From NCBI RefSeq assembly GCF_020883455.1, contig NZ_CP086615.1, positions 2,418,001 through 2,482,000 of the forward strand: a DNA stretch of 64,000 nucleotides. Reading direction: 5' to 3'. The stretch's first letter is position 1; each line of letters starts with the position of its first letter. The position numbers were made by a program, and so were the translations under genes. The DNA is from Spiribacter halobius. GTDB lineage: Bacteria > Pseudomonadota > Gammaproteobacteria > Nitrococcales > Nitrococcaceae. The notes under the pieces were generated by a model that saw nothing but the letters and a program-made list of their open reading frames with translations, was not told the origin of the DNA and made no database searches. Shown here piece by piece: positions 33,349 to 45,794 of this stretch.

Positions 33349-35987
33349 GATGCTCGACCGGCGGCCGGATCCACTGTCAGGCAATCGCGGATGGCTGCCT
33401 GCACGGCGGCGATTGCCCCCGGGATGGCCACCCGGTCCTCGGCGCGCACCGCGCGCTCGGCCCGCTCACAGGCCGCGCCGAGGGTGGCCAGGCGGCAGCT
33501 TCGGGCGGCCCCCAGCAGCCGGTGACACTCCGCGGCCAGGCGCTCGTGGTCACCGCTCCGGTAGGCTGCACGCAGCGCCTGCTGGTGGGCCGGAAGCTCC
33601 GCCTGGAGGGCCTCGCGCAGGGCATCGAGGCGGATGTCCGCGGCCTCGTCGGCACCGGACCGTCCCAGGGCGGCGGCGACCTCGGCGGTGGTGACCGGCT
33701 TGATGAGGCAGCCGTCCATGCCGGCGGCCAGCAGCCGCTCACGCTCGCCGCGCAGGGCGTTGGCGGTGAGCGCGACCAGCCGCGGGGCAGCGGTACCGTG
33801 CCGGCGGCGGATCTCGACGGCTGCGGCCTCGCCGCTCATCCCGGGCATCTGGATATCCATGAACACCACGTCAAAGCGCTCGCGGGCGCAGGCGTCGACG
33901 GCCTGCCGGCCGTCCGCGGCCTCGGCGACGCGGGCGCCAAGCTGACGCGCAATGGTCGTCACCAGCTTGCGGTTGACGGCGTGATCGTCCACCACCAGCA
34001 CGTGGCTCGAGTCCGCGGCCGGGGCTTGCGGCGCCGTTGCCTTGCGCCCCGCCTCCGCCGGGCTGGACTCCAGCAGACGGCACAGCTCCCGGTAGACGGT
34101 CTGGCGGCGCACGGCGCGGGGCAGCGCGCCGGCGGCGCCCTGCTGGCGCAGCATGCGCAGCTCGCTGCGGTCCACGGTGCTGGCGAGCACGAGCACCGGG
34201 GCGCGCTGCCCGGCCAGCCGCGGAAACAGGCCGCGCGCGAGCCCTTCGCGCAGCTGCGGCCGGGAGAGCCCGATCACCAGCAGGTCCCAGCGCCGGCTCG
34301 CGGTGGCCAGAGACAGGAAGCTGCGGCGCTCCTCGGCCTCGGTGACCTCGAGGTCCCAGCCCTCCAGCAGGTGCCGGGAGGCGAGCCGCGGCATCGGCTC
34401 CTCGTCCAGCAGCAGCACCTGACGGCCGGCCAGGGGACTGATCCAGGCCTCCCCCTCGTCGCCGCCGCTGACCCGGGGCAGGGTGAGGGTGAACCAGAAC
34501 GTGGTGCCCTCACCCTCACGGCTCTGCAGGCCGATCTCCCCGCCCATCTGCTCCAGCAGCTTGCGCGAGATGATCAGTCCGAGGCCGGTGCCGCCGAAAC
34601 GCCGGGTGAGCGAGGTGTCCGCCTGGCTGAAGCCGCGGAACAGGCGTGCCTGGTCGCGCTCACTCAGGCCGATGCCGGTGTCGGTGACGGTGATGCGCAG
34701 GCGCACCGCCCCCTCCAGCTCCTCGTCTAGCATCACCCGCACCACGATGCGCCCCGAGGGCGTGAATTTGATGGCGTTGTGGACAAGATTGGTGAGCACC
34801 TGGCGGATGCGCAGAGGGTCGCCGTAGAGCTTGAGCGGCACGTCGGAGTAGATCAGGTGCACCAGCTCCAGGCCCTTGCCATAGGCCGCCGGTGCCAGCA
34901 GTGAGAGCACCTCCTCCACCGTGTCCCGCAGATCCAGGGCGATATGGTCGATGACGAGCTTGCCGGCCTCGATCTTGGAGAAGTCGAGGATGTCGTTAAC
35001 GATGGTCAGCAGGTGCCGGCAGGACTCGCGGATGGTATCGACGTAGTCCCGCTGCTCTGCGTCCAGCGGGCTGTGCGCCAGCAGATCGGCGAAGCCGACG
35101 ATGCCGTTGATCGGCGTGCGGATCTCGTGGCTGACGTTGGCAAGGAACTCGGATTTGACCTGGCTCGCTTCCAGCGCCCGCTGGCGGGCGCTCTCCAGCT
35201 CGGCGTTCTGCACCTCCACCGCCTCCAGGGTGGCGCGCAGCTCGCCTGTGGTGCTCTGGACCTGGGCCCGAAGACTGCGGCGGCTGGCCTCCAGCGCCGA
35301 GGCCATGCGGTTGAGCCGCTCCTCCAGATCACCGAACGGGCCGCGGAGGGGCTGCAGGCGGGTCTCCAGCGCGCCGGCCTCCAGCGCGGCAAGCTGCTCC
35401 GCCACCCGGGCGAGGCCGTTGTCCAGCCGGCGCTCGAGGCGGTGGGCGAGCCAGGCGGCCAGGGCCAGCAGCAGCGCCGCGATCAGCACCGGCGGCGTGG
35501 CCGCGGAGAGTACGCGCGCCAGCGCCCCGTCGGCGGCCGGCACCAGCACCAGCCGCCAGGCCGGCGCCTCGCCCCGCGGCAGCGATGCCAGCAGGGTATC
35601 CGGCACCAGACCGAGCACCCGGGCGAAGTGCGAGGCGCTGGGACGGCCGCGCCGGATCTCGCGGGCGGCGAGGTTGCCGCCGGCATCGAGTACCCGGGCC
35701 TCGGCGATCAGCGGATGCGTGGTGAGGTCGGCGACGAGCGCGCCGGCGCTGCGCTCGGCCCCGGTGTCGGCGGCGGCAAGCGCCCAGGCGCGGCTCGCCG
35801 CATCGACGCGATGCTCCAGCGTCGCGGTGACCGCAGCCCGCTCGGCCAGCACCGCAAAGACCACCAGCGCCAGCGCCAGGCCGCCCGCGGGCAGCATGAC
35901 GGCCAGCCGGCAGCGCAGCCGCCAGGGCAACTCGGCGAGGGGCCGCCGGCGGGGGCGGGCGAGTGTCGTCCATGCACGCGCGCTCAT
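33345..35987 (-). CDS. gacS: GacS/BarA-type hybrid sensor histidine kinase
   Basis: A protein of about 880 residues: TM helix near 30, periplasmic sensor (to about 165), second TM, HAMP, HisKA with [16 protein letters not shown] (phospho-His), and HATPase with [21 protein letters not shown] degenerate receiver follows, in which DLLVIGLSR lacks the phospho-Asp, then an intact receiver ([23 protein letters not shown]) and an Hpt with [11 protein letters not shown]. This is the BarA/GacS order. The position next to cysM supports the call, as gacS and cysM are neighbours in other gammaproteobacteria. The partner gacA/uvrY is at 46.8 kb. The start is chosen among three in-frame ATGs. Confidence 0.88.
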   Translation of the reverse strand: MSARAWTTLARPRRRPLAELPWRLRCRLAVMLPAGGLALALVVFAVLAERAAVTATLEHRVDAASRAWALAAADTGAERSAGALVADLTTHPLIAEARVLDAGGNLAAREIRRGRPSASHFARVLGLVPDTLLASLPRGEAPAWRLVLVPAADGALARVLSAATPPVLIAALLLALAAWLAHRLERRLDNGLARVAEQLAALEAGALETRLQPLRGPFGDLEERLNRMASALEASRRSLRAQVQSTTGELRATLEAVEVQNAELESARQRALEASQVKSEFLANVSHEIRTPINGIVGFADLLAHSPLDAEQRDYVDTIRESCRHLLTIVNDILDFSKIEAGKLVIDHIALDLRDTVEEVLSLLAPAAYGKGLELVHLIYSDVPLKLYGDPLRIRQVLTNLVHNAIKFTPSGRIVVRVMLDEELEGAVRLRITVTDTGIGLSERDQARLFRGFSQADTSLTRRFGGTGLGLIISRKLLEQMGGEIGLQSREGEGTTFWFTLTLPRVSGGDEGEAWISPLAGRQVLLLDEEPMPRLASRHLLEGWDLEVTEAEERRSFLSLATASRRWDLLVIGLSRPQLREGLARGLFPRLAGQRAPVLVLASTVDRSELRMLRQQGAAGALPRAVRRQTVYRELCRLLESSPAEAGRKATAPQAPAADSSHVLVVDDHAVNRKLVTTIARQLGARVAEAADGRQAVDACARERFDVVFMDIQMPGMSGEAAAVEIRRRHGTAAPRLVALTANALRGERERLLAAGMDGCLIKPVTTAEVAAALGRSGADEAADIRLDALREALQAELPAHQQALRAAYRSGDHERLAAECHRLLGAARSCRLATLGAACERAERAVRAEDRVAIPGAIAAVQAAIRDCLTVDPAAGRAS

Positions 35988-36060
35988 CGCCGCGATCATA
36001 CCGTGTCGCCGCGGCGGCAGCATGGCCAGCCGCGACGGGGGGTGGGTAGAATCCCGGCCT

Positions 36061-36954
36061 ATGGATTACCCCACCATCGAAACCTGCGTCGGCAACACGC
36101 CCCTGGTGCGCCTGCAACGGCTGGCGGATACCGGGTCCAACACCGTGCTGCTGAAGCTGGAGGGCAACAACCCGGCGGGCTCGGTAAAGGACCGGCCCGC
36201 GCTCAGCATGATCCGCCGCGCCGAGGAGCGGGGCGAGATCCGCCCCGGCGACACCCTCATCGAGGCGACCAGCGGCAACACGGGCATCGCGCTGGCTATG
36301 GCGGCCGCCGTGCGTGGCTATCGCATGGTGCTGGTGATGCCGGCGAACATGACCATGGAGCGGCGGGCGTCCATGCGCGCCTACGGCGCCGAGCTGGTGC
36401 TGGTCAGCGAGGAGGAGGGCATGGAGGGGGCGCGGGACCTTGCCCAGCGCATGCAGGCCGAGGGCCAGGGCCGGGTGCTGGACCAGTTCGCCAATCCGGA
36501 CAACTGGCGCGCCCACTACGAGGGCACCGGGCCGGAGGTCTGGCGCGACACCGGTGGCGAGGTCACGCACTTCGTCGCCTCCATGGGCACCACCGGCACC
36601 ATCATGGGTGTGTCCCGCTACATGAAGGAGCACGGCACCGGCGTCGAGATTGTCGGCGTGCAGCCGGCGGAGGGCGCCAAGATCCCCGGCATCCGCAAGT
36701 GGCCCGAGGCCTACCTGCCGAAGATCTTCGAGCGTGAGCGGGTGGACCGCATCATCGAGGTGAGCCAGCCCGAGGCCGAGGAGATGACCCGCCGGCTTGC
36801 CGCGGAAGAGGGGATCTTCGCCGGCATCTCCTCCGGCGGCACCACCGCCGCGGCCCTCAAGCTCGCCCGTGAGGTGCGCGACGCCACCATCGTCACCATC
36901 ATCTGCGATCGGGGCGACCGTTACCTCTCCAGCGGCGTTTTTCCGGCCGAATGA
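36061..36954 (+). CDS. cysM: Cysteine synthase B
   Basis: A PLP enzyme of 297 residues. [15 protein letters not shown] holds the Schiff-base Lys near residue 41, [13 protein letters not shown] the substrate loop near 70, and [14 protein letters not shown] the phosphate-binding loop. The length and the sequence [12 protein letters not shown] at the end are typical of CysM rather than CysK. It makes cysteine (or S-sulfocysteine) from O-acetylserine and sulfide or thiosulfate. It is divergent from gacS, with 73 bp between starts, and overlaps the next gene by 4 nt. Confidence 0.95.
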   Translation: MDYPTIETCVGNTPLVRLQRLADTGSNTVLLKLEGNNPAGSVKDRPALSMIRRAEERGEIRPGDTLIEATSGNTGIALAMAAAVRGYRMVLVMPANMTMERRASMRAYGAELVLVSEEEGMEGARDLAQRMQAEGQGRVLDQFANPDNWRAHYEGTGPEVWRDTGGEVTHFVASMGTTGTIMGVSRYMKEHGTGVEIVGVQPAEGAKIPGIRKWPEAYLPKIFERERVDRIIEVSQPEAEEMTRRLAAEEGIFAGISSGGTTAAALKLAREVRDATIVTIICDRGDRYLSSGVFPAE

Positions 36955-37724
36955 ACCTCTTCGCCTTCGACATCGAGACCGTCCCGGACGTCACCGGCGG
37001 CCGGCGGCTTTACGGTCTCGAGGGCCTGGACGACGATCAGGCTGCCGAGGCGATGCTCGCCCTGCGCCGGCAGGCCAGCGGCGGCTCGGACTTCCTGCGG
37101 CTGCACCTGCACCGGGTGGCGGTGATCTCCGTCGCGGCCCGCATTGGCGAGCGCTTCACCGTGTTCTCCCTGGGCGACGACGGCGACGACGAGGGCGAGC
37201 TGCTGCAGCGATTCTTCGACGGCCTGGAGCGCTACGTCCCGCGGCTGGTCAGCTGGAACGGCAGCGGCTTCGACCTGCCGGTGCTCCACTACCGCGCCAT
37301 GATCCACGGCGTCAGCGCCCCCAAATACTGGGACACTGGCGACGGCGACCGGGAATTCCGCTTCAACAACTACCTCAACCGTTTCCACGACCGGCACACC
37401 GACCTCATGGACGTGCTCGCCGGCTACCAGAGCCGCGCCAACGCGCCGCTGGACGAGATCGCTAGCCTCTGTGGGCTGCCGGGGAAGCTCGGCATGAGCG
37501 GTGATCAGGTGCGCGCGCGGATCGCCGCCGGGGACTTCGCCGCGGTGCGGGACTACTGCGAGACCGACGTGCTCAACACCTACCTGCTGTGGCTGCGCTT
37601 CGAGCAGATGCGAGGCCATCTCGACCGCGAGGGGCACGCCGCCGAGTGTGAGCGGGTACGCAACGCCCTGGCCGAGGCCGGCCGCCCCCATCTCGACGCC
37701 TTCCTCCAGGCCTGGCAGGGCTGA
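36951..37724 (+). CDS. PolB-type 3'-5' exonuclease
   Basis: A DnaQ-like nuclease of 257 residues. [11 protein letters not shown] at the start supplies the DxE metal ligands, [18 protein letters not shown] near residue 95 the second site, and [18 protein letters not shown] near 200 the YxxxD motif. This matches the uncharacterised family of stand-alone exonucleases related to the PolB proofreading domain. It probably acts in DNA repair or nucleotide turnover. It is translated with cysM through a 4 nt overlap and is 4 bp from rlmD. Confidence 0.87.
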   Translation: MNLFAFDIETVPDVTGGRRLYGLEGLDDDQAAEAMLALRRQASGGSDFLRLHLHRVAVISVAARIGERFTVFSLGDDGDDEGELLQRFFDGLERYVPRLVSWNGSGFDLPVLHYRAMIHGVSAPKYWDTGDGDREFRFNNYLNRFHDRHTDLMDVLAGYQSRANAPLDEIASLCGLPGKLGMSGDQVRARIAAGDFAAVRDYCETDVLNTYLLWLRFEQMRGHLDREGHAAECERVRNALAEAGRPHLDAFLQAWQG

Positions 37725-37728
37725 GGCC

Positions 37729-39054
37729 ATGGCGCGACGCCGCCGCCGGGTGCCGAGCGAGCCGCTCGAGGTCGTGGTCGAGGGCATGAGCCATGAGGGC
37801 CGCGGGATCGCCCATGCCGACGGGCGCACCGTGTTCATCGACGGTGCCCTGCCCGGCGAGCGGGTGCAGGTGCGGGTAATGCGCCGCAAGCGCCGGCAGG
37901 ACGAGGGCCGTGCCGAGGCGGTGCTGGCGCCCTCGCCGCAGCGGGTCACCCCACCGTGCGCGCACTTCGGCGTCTGCGGCGGCTGCAGCCTGCAGCACCT
38001 GGCCCCCGAGGATCAGCTCGCCCACAAGGCCGGGGTGGTGGCGGAGCTGCTCCGGCATGTGGGTGGGGTGGCCCCCGAGGAATGGCTTCCGCCCCTCACC
38101 GGCCCGAGCCAGGGCTATCGGCGGCGCGCCCGGCTCGGCGTGAAGTACGTGCCGCGCAAGGGCGACCGGGTGCTGGTGGGGTTCCGCGAGAAGTACAGTC
38201 CGTATGTTGCGGATATTGAAAGCTGTCTTGTGCTCGATCCGCGCGTAGGCGAGCGCCTGCCCGCCCTCGCGGATCTCGTCCGCGGGCTCTCCATCCCGGA
38301 CCGGATCGCCCAGATCGAGGTTGCCTGCGGCGACGACGAGGTGGGCCTCGTGCTGCGCAACCTGGCGCCGCTCTCCGCCGACGACCGCCAGGCCATCGAG
38401 GCCTTCGGTGCCCGCCATGGCCTGCTCATGTTCGAGCAGCCGGGCAACGAGCGCACCGTCGCGCCGCTCGGCCACACGGCAGACCGCCTGCACTACCGGC
38501 TGCCGGAGGCGGGGGTCAGCCTGGCCTTTGCACCCACGGACTTCACCCAGGTGAATGGCGAGATCAACCGGCGCATGGTCCCGCATGCCCTTGAGCTGCT
38601 CGCTCCGACGCCGCAGAGCCGGGTACTGGATCTCTTCTGCGGGCTCGGCAATTTCAGCCTGCCGCTGGCGCGTGAGGCCCGCGAGGTCATCGGTGTGGAG
38701 GGTGCGGAGGCGCTGGTGGCCCGCGGCCGGGAGAATGCCGCGCGCAACGGCATCGACAACGTTGCCTTCCACGCCGCCGATCTCACCCGCACGGACGTAC
38801 CCCGTCCCTGGCTCGAGGGCGGCGTCGACCGTGTCCTCCTGGATCCGCCTCGCTCGGGCGCCGTGGAGGTGCTGCCGGCGCTGGCGGCCCTGGGCCCGGA
38901 ACGCATCGTCTACGTCTCCTGCGGCCCCGCCACCCTTGCCCGCGACGCCGGCCACCTGGTCCACGACCACGGCTACCGGCTGGCCGCGGCGGGGGTCATG
39001 GACATGTTCCCGCATACCGGACATGTGGAGGCGATCGCTCTTTTCCAGCGCTGA
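37729..39054 (+). CDS. rlmD: 23S rRNA m5U1939 methyltransferase
   Basis: A protein of 441 residues. An N-terminal TRAM domain (VVEGMSHEGRGIAHADGRT) is followed by the Fe-S cysteines CAHFGVCGGCSLQH near residue 78 with a fourth in ESCLVLDP. The methyltransferase part has LDLFCGLGNFSLPLA near 300, LLDPPRSGA with the conserved DPPR, and VYVSCGPATLARD with the catalytic Cys. It uses S-adenosylmethionine to methylate U1939 of 23S rRNA. The last codons form one arm of a perfect 16 bp hairpin whose loop contains the stop codon. Confidence 0.95.
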   Translation: MARRRRRVPSEPLEVVVEGMSHEGRGIAHADGRTVFIDGALPGERVQVRVMRRKRRQDEGRAEAVLAPSPQRVTPPCAHFGVCGGCSLQHLAPEDQLAHKAGVVAELLRHVGGVAPEEWLPPLTGPSQGYRRRARLGVKYVPRKGDRVLVGFREKYSPYVADIESCLVLDPRVGERLPALADLVRGLSIPDRIAQIEVACGDDEVGLVLRNLAPLSADDRQAIEAFGARHGLLMFEQPGNERTVAPLGHTADRLHYRLPEAGVSLAFAPTDFTQVNGEINRRMVPHALELLAPTPQSRVLDLFCGLGNFSLPLAREAREVIGVEGAEALVARGRENAARNGIDNVAFHAADLTRTDVPRPWLEGGVDRVLLDPPRSGAVEVLPALAALGPERIVYVSCGPATLARDAGHLVHDHGYRLAAAGVMDMFPHTGHVEAIALFQR

Positions 39055-39072
39055 AGGCGCTGGAAAAGAGCG
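39036..39072 (+). repeat. Gene-tail palindrome at the end of rlmD
   Basis: CGCTCTTTTCCAGCGC (39036-39051, last codons of rlmD) is repeated as a perfect inverted copy at 39057-39072, with the 5 nt loop TGAAG holding the stop codon. There is no T-run after it. It lies 13 bp before a heptad array. The upstream arm encodes the conserved tail IALFQR, so the downstream arm looks like the copy. Confidence 0.9.
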
Positions 39073-39085
39073 AGTTCGCCGGTCA

Positions 39086-39226
39086 AGTTCAAAGTCCAAG
39101 GTTCAAAGTTCAAAGTTGCGAGAGAGCACTGCCGGGTTGCATGCTCGGTGCCCGACCAGCGCACCACCGCGGTTGGACTTGGGCTCAGCGCCCGCCCGTT
39201 GAACTTTGAACCTTGAACTTTGAGCT
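39086..39226. repeat. Inverted pair of AGTTCAA heptad arrays (site 1)
   Basis: The left array (39086-39113) is four heptads: AGTTCAA, AGTCCAA, GGTTCAA, AGTTCAA. The right array (39199-39226), read on the minus strand, is AGCTCAA, AGTTCAA, GGTTCAA, AGTTCAA. The GG variant is third in both, so the arms are true inverted copies. About 85 bp of ordinary GC-rich DNA without an ORF lies between. The right array ends 9 bp before the Nudix gene start. Confidence 0.9.
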
Positions 39227-39235
39227 CACCTCGCC

Positions 39236-39838
39236 ATGCCGCACCACTACGAGATCCTCGGCACCGAAACCGCCTACGAGGGCTTCTTCAGGATCCTGCG
39301 CTATCGGCTCCGGCACGGGCTGTTTGCCGGGGGGATGAGCGGGGAGCTGACGCGGGAGCTGTTCGAGCGGGGGCACTCCGTGGGCGTGCTGCCCTACGAT
39401 GCCGCGCGGGATCGGGTGCTGCTGGTGGAGCAGTTCCGGGTCGGCGCGCTGGCGGCGCCGCGCGGACCCTGGCTGATGGAGATCATTGCCGGGGTGGTTG
39501 AGCCCGGTGAGGCGCCGGATGCGGTGGCACGGCGGGAGGCGGTGGAGGAGGCGGACTGCCGGGTCGACGAGTTGATGCCCATCTGCCGGTATCTGGTCAG
39601 CCCCGGCGGCACCTCGGAGATGGTGCACCTGTTCTGCGCGCCGGTGGACAGCGAGGGCCTCGGCGGTGTTCACGGCAAGCCGGAGGAGGGTGAGGACATC
39701 CAGGTCCACGTGCTGCCCCTGGACGCCGCGCTGGCCATGATCGAGGACGGCACCATCCACGCCGCCATGCCCATCATCGCCCTGCAGTGGCTCGCCCTGA
39801 ACCGCGAACGCCTTTGGGATCTTTGGGCGGAACCCTAA
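39236..39838 (+). CDS. nudF: ADP-ribose pyrophosphatase-like Nudix hydrolase
   Basis: A protein of 200 residues with a complete Nudix box (GVVEPGEAPDAVARREAVEE) near residue 84 and the preceding LPYDAARDRVLLVEQFRVGA that shapes the substrate site. The overall length and the ending ALQWLALNRERLWDLWAEP fit the NudF/ADPRase group, which splits ADP-ribose to AMP and ribose-5-phosphate. The gene has no evident ribosome site; the heptad array ends 9 bp before its ATG. Arrays of two different families flank it. Confidence 0.85.
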   Translation: MPHHYEILGTETAYEGFFRILRYRLRHGLFAGGMSGELTRELFERGHSVGVLPYDAARDRVLLVEQFRVGALAAPRGPWLMEIIAGVVEPGEAPDAVARREAVEEADCRVDELMPICRYLVSPGGTSEMVHLFCAPVDSEGLGGVHGKPEEGEDIQVHVLPLDAALAMIEDGTIHAAMPIIALQWLALNRERLWDLWAEP

Positions 39839-39857
39839 CGAGCGCCGCTCGAGGAAT

Positions 39858-39960
39858 AACCGCAAAGGCGCCAAGAACGCAAAGAATAAATTCTAAAACA
39901 ATAAGTTGCGCAACGCTCTTAAACATTTATCTCCTTTGCGTTCTTTGCGTCTTTGCGGTT
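39858..39960. repeat. Inverted pair of CGCAAAG arrays (site 4)
   Basis: The 27 nt arms at 39858-39884 and 39934-39960 are inverted copies, identical at 25 positions. Each is made of CGCAAAG-type units 8-9 nt apart. The 49 nt between are unusually AT-rich (TCTTAAACATTTATC) and contain TTGCGCAA. The site fills the gap between the convergent Nudix gene and the secretin-N-like gene, whose tail forms a smaller GAGCGGG/CCCGCTC hairpin (39975-39997) around its stop codon. Confidence 0.9.
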
Positions 39961-39982
39961 CATTCCCATAGCGGGAGCGGGA

Positions 39983-40738
39983 TTAGGGCACCCGCTCGAT
40001 CCTGATCTCCAAGCGTTCCAGGACGTCGCTGCGGCGCTGGGTGCTGCGGGTGAGGGTGCGGTCGTCGCTGTCGCGGCGGCGGTCGATGGTGGCGATGGGG
40101 AGCCATTCACCGAGGGGGCCGCTGACCGTGGTCACCACCTGGCGGCGGTCCGCGCTTTCGTCGGCGCGCCGGGCGTCCAGTCGGTCGATGGCCACCTCAA
40201 CGGTGACCTGATCGCCCTGCAGGCGCGGTGTAACGAAGAGACGGTCCGGCGCATCGGTGTAGCGCAGTCGCTCGCCGTAGACCGCGCCGTCGGCGTCCAC
40301 GCCAGCGATCCACTCGCGCACCGGCAGGCGCCGGCCGGTATCCAGTCGGGCCGTGCGCCCGGCAAGTGTGCGCACGGTGCGCTCGGCGCGGACATTGCGT
40401 CCGCGCTCGGTGCTTGTGATCTCCACGCCGCGTCCGCCGGCACCGAGGCCGGTCGCCGCGTCGCTGGTGCCGCTGCGCCGGCGCAGGGTCACGGCCAGGG
40501 AGGCGGCGGGCGCATCCAGGCGCTGGATGACGCCTTTCAGCTCGGCGATGGCCGGCGCCGGGCCGCGAACGATGAGCCGGCCGTCGTCGGCGGCGAGGGA
40601 GACATCGTCCCCGGCGACGCTCTGCAGAGTGGGTAGCAGAGCCTCCGCGCTGCGATGACGCAGCTCGATCACCTCGATGGCGGCGTCGGCGGCAGCCGCG
40701 CACAGGAGCAGCACAAGCGCAGTGGCCGCGCGCCTCAT
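39983..40738 (-). CDS. Exported secretin-N-domain-like protein
   Basis: A protein of 251 residues with a signal peptide (AATALVLLLCAAAADAA) followed by a domain resembling the short N domains of secretins: IEVIELRHRSAEALLPTLQS and LIVRGPAPAIAELKGVIQRL. The remainder is beta-rich with RTARLDTGRRLPVREW and ends RIERVP. No outer-membrane secretin gate follows, so it may be a periplasmic adaptor; its role is unknown. The ATG overlaps the stop of the upstream gene by 4 nt. It is the last gene of the purB-to-here minus-strand run. Confidence 0.65.
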   Translation of the reverse strand: MRRAATALVLLLCAAAADAAIEVIELRHRSAEALLPTLQSVAGDDVSLAADDGRLIVRGPAPAIAELKGVIQRLDAPAASLAVTLRRRSGTSDAATGLGAGGRGVEITSTERGRNVRAERTVRTLAGRTARLDTGRRLPVREWIAGVDADGAVYGERLRYTDAPDRLFVTPRLQGDQVTVEVAIDRLDARRADESADRRQVVTTVSGPLGEWLPIATIDRRRDSDDRTLTRSTQRRSDVLERLEIRIERVP

Positions 40739-41220
40739 AGGTGCAGCCGCCGGGTTTCCGGGTCGGGGGCGGCACGGGCCCAGAGGGCGTCGAAGGTCTC
40801 CAGCAGGGTCCGCGCTCGGGCCGGGGCGTTCATCTCCACGGTGGCCTCGTGGCGGGTCCACTCAGGCCGATGCAGCAATGAGCGCCCGTCCGCGATGATC
40901 GCGGCCTGGCCGAAGCCGGCGTCCGCGGCGGCGAGCCGGCGCAGCTCGAAGAAGCTCGTCAGCTGGCGGGCGAGCTCCACCAGGCGCGGGCTCTGGGTCA
41001 GCGCCGCGTTGCCGTCGGCCACGAGGATGCGGATGCTAGCCTGACGCCCGGCGGTGGCGAGGTCGCGCAGGCTCGCCAGCACCGGCTCGCGGTCATAGAG
41101 CCGCGGTTCCAGATCGGGAGTGAGGATGTCGAGACGCTGGCGGGCGCTGCCGCAGAGCGCCTCCACATAGCTCTGGAGCTGGTCCAGGTCGGTGATCTCG
41201 ATACTTCGGCTCTCGCCCAT
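40735..41220 (-). CDS. Conserved hypothetical protein (PLD-like, possibly DUF7931)
   Basis: A protein of 161 residues starting MGESRSIEITDLDQLQSYVE with GGAGGAG before the ATG. The pattern LDILTPDLEPRLYDREPVL and SIRILVADGNAALTQSPRL, ending with FDALWARAAPDPETRRL, resembles a family usually found next to a GNAT gene in gammaproteobacteria. The fold hints at phospholipase-D-like domains, but no HKD motif is present. Function unknown. It is 15 bp from the GNAT gene and overlaps the next gene by 4 nt. Confidence 0.65.
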   Translation of the reverse strand: MGESRSIEITDLDQLQSYVEALCGSARQRLDILTPDLEPRLYDREPVLASLRDLATAGRQASIRILVADGNAALTQSPRLVELARQLTSFFELRRLAAADAGFGQAAIIADGRSLLHRPEWTRHEATVEMNAPARARTLLETFDALWARAAPDPETRRLHL

Positions 41221-41235
41221 GTCTCCTCCGCCGTT

Positions 41236-41675
41236 TCAGCCTGCCGGGCGCCGTGCCAGCCGCCGGCGCATCATGCGGTGAGGCAGCCCCGCCTCGTCGA
41301 ACGGTTCGCCGAACGCCTCGAAACCGAGATTCGCGTAGAAGGGCAGGGCGTGCAACTGAGCGGCGAGCACCAGCGCCTCATGGCCATCGCGCCGTGCGGC
41401 GTCGACGATCGCCTCGAGCAGGGCGCTGCCGACGCCACGTCCGCGCCAGGCACGGGCCACGGCCATGCGTCCGACCTTGCCGTCCGGCAGCAGCCGGCCG
41501 GTGCCGATCACGGTTTCGTCCGGAGCCAGGGCCAGAAAATGCCGGCTGATGGCGTCGTGCTCGTCCCATTCCAGCTCCGGCGGCACACCCTGCTCCTCGA
41601 CGAAGACCTCAATGCGCAGCGGCCGCGCCCGGGGCGCCAGCGACGCCCAGTCGCCCTCGATGATGCGCGGCTGCA

Positions 41676-41676
<1 letters not shown>
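41236..41676 (-). CDS. GNAT-family acetyltransferase
   Basis: A protein of 146 residues. LRIEVFVEEQGVPPELEWDE near residue 20 and the acetyl-CoA loop VARAWRGRGVGSALLEAIVD near 80 are clear, followed by HALPFYANLGFEAFGEPF. This is the ElaA/YjcF-like branch. The substrate is not known. Its ATG overlaps the stop of the upstream roxA gene by one nucleotide (TGATG). Confidence 0.87.
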
Positions 41677-44293
<2,617 letters not shown>

Positions 44294-44373
44294 TCACGGA
44301 GCGTTTGTGAGTCGCGCCGGCAGGCGCGGGCGCCCGGGGCGGGAAACAACATAAGGCAGTGCGGAGAAGCGTG

Positions 44374-45768
44374 ATGAGCGAGCAGCAGTATCGGGTGGAG
44401 AGGGACAGCATGGGCGAGCTCAAGGTGCCGGCCGCCGCCCTCTACGGCGCCCAGACCCAGCGCGCGGTAGAGAACTTCCCGATCAGCGGGCTCGCCATGC
44501 CGCGCACCTTCATCCGCGCCCTGGGCCTGATCAAGGCGGCCGCGGCGGAGACCAACCGTGATCTCGGCGACCTTCCGGAGGACGTCGCGGGGGCAATCGT
44601 CCGCGCCGCCGAGGCGGTGGCGGACGGCCGCCACGATGACCATTTCCCGGTGGACGTCTTCCAGACCGGCTCCGGCACCAGCAGCAACATGAACGCCAAC
44701 GAGGTGATCGCGCGTCTCGCCAGCGACGACCTCGGCCGCGCGGTGCATCCCAATGATCACGTCAACATGGGGCAGAGCAGCAACGACGTGATACCCACGG
44801 CGATCCACGTCAGTGCCGCCATCGCCTGCGCGGAGCAGCTGCTACCGGGGCTCGACCACCTGGCGACGACCCTGGAGGGGCGGGCAGGGGAGCTGGCGGA
44901 CGTCACCACCACCGGCCGCACTCACCTGATGGACGCCATGCCGGTGACCCTTGGGCAGGAGGTGGGCGGCTGGGCGCACCAGATCCGCCTCGGCGAGCAG
45001 CGCGTGCGCTCGGCGCTGGAACGGGTGCACGCCCTGGCCCAGGGCGGCACGGCCGTGGGTACCGGCATCAACGCCCGCCCCGAATTCGGCGCCGGGGTTG
45101 CGGCGGCGCTGGCGCGCCGCACGGGGCTGCCGCTGCGCGAGAGCGAGAACCGCTTCGAGAGCCTCAGCGCCCAGGATGCGGCGGTGGAGCTCTCGGGGCA
45201 GCTGCGGGTGGTAGCGGTGAGCCTGATGAAGATTGCCAACGACCTGCGCTGGATGAACAGCGGGCCGCTGGCAGGCCTCGGCGAGATCGCGCTGCCGGCG
45301 CTGCAGCCCGGCAGCAGCATCATGCCGGGCAAGGTCAATCCGGTGATCCCCGAGGCGGTGACGATGGTGTCGGCGCAGGTGATCGGCAACGACACGACCA
45401 TCACCGTCGCCGGGCAGTCCGGCAACTTCCAGCTCAACGTCATGCTGCCGGTGATCGGCTACAACCTGCTGCAGAGCATCGGCCTGCTGGCCAACGCCTC
45501 CACGGCGCTGGCGGACCGGGCGGTGGCCGGGTTCACCGTCAACCGCGAGCGGCTGGAGGCAGCCCTCGGCCGCAACCCGATTCTCGTCACCGCGCTCAAC
45601 ACCGTCATCGGCTACGAGCTCGGGGCGAAGATCGCCAAGCGTGCCTATGCCGAGGGCCGGCCGCTGATGGAGCTCGCCCGGGAAATGACGGACCTGCCGG
45701 AGGGCGAGCTGCAGCGGCTACTCGACCCGAGGTCCCTGACCCGCGGCGGCATCCCCGGCAGCGACTGA
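44374..45768 (+). CDS. fumC: Fumarate hydratase, class II
   Basis: A protein of 464 residues with [17 protein letters not shown] near residue 100, [19 protein letters not shown] near 185, and the signature [19 protein letters not shown] near 315. It interconverts fumarate and malate in the TCA cycle without an Fe-S cluster. The ATG follows GGAGAAG. Its start is divergent from purB, which itself releases fumarate. The 146 bp between the two starts hold their promoters but no recognisable operator. Confidence 0.96.
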   Translation: MSEQQYRVERDSMGELKVPAAALYGAQTQRAVENFPISGLAMPRTFIRALGLIKAAAAETNRDLGDLPEDVAGAIVRAAEAVADGRHDDHFPVDVFQTGSGTSSNMNANEVIARLASDDLGRAVHPNDHVNMGQSSNDVIPTAIHVSAAIACAEQLLPGLDHLATTLEGRAGELADVTTTGRTHLMDAMPVTLGQEVGGWAHQIRLGEQRVRSALERVHALAQGGTAVGTGINARPEFGAGVAAALARRTGLPLRESENRFESLSAQDAAVELSGQLRVVAVSLMKIANDLRWMNSGPLAGLGEIALPALQPGSSIMPGKVNPVIPEAVTMVSAQVIGNDTTITVAGQSGNFQLNVMLPVIGYNLLQSIGLLANASTALADRAVAGFTVNRERLEAALGRNPILVTALNTVIGYELGAKIAKRAYAEGRPLMELAREMTDLPEGELQRLLDPRSLTRGGIPGSD

Positions 45769-45794
45769 GGTACGTCGGGCGCTCGCGGCTCCGA

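Noticed and set aside
39086-39226. CRISPR-like reading of the repeated short units
   Set aside because: The units are 7 nt, contiguous and without spacers, and the second block is inverted. No cas genes are present.
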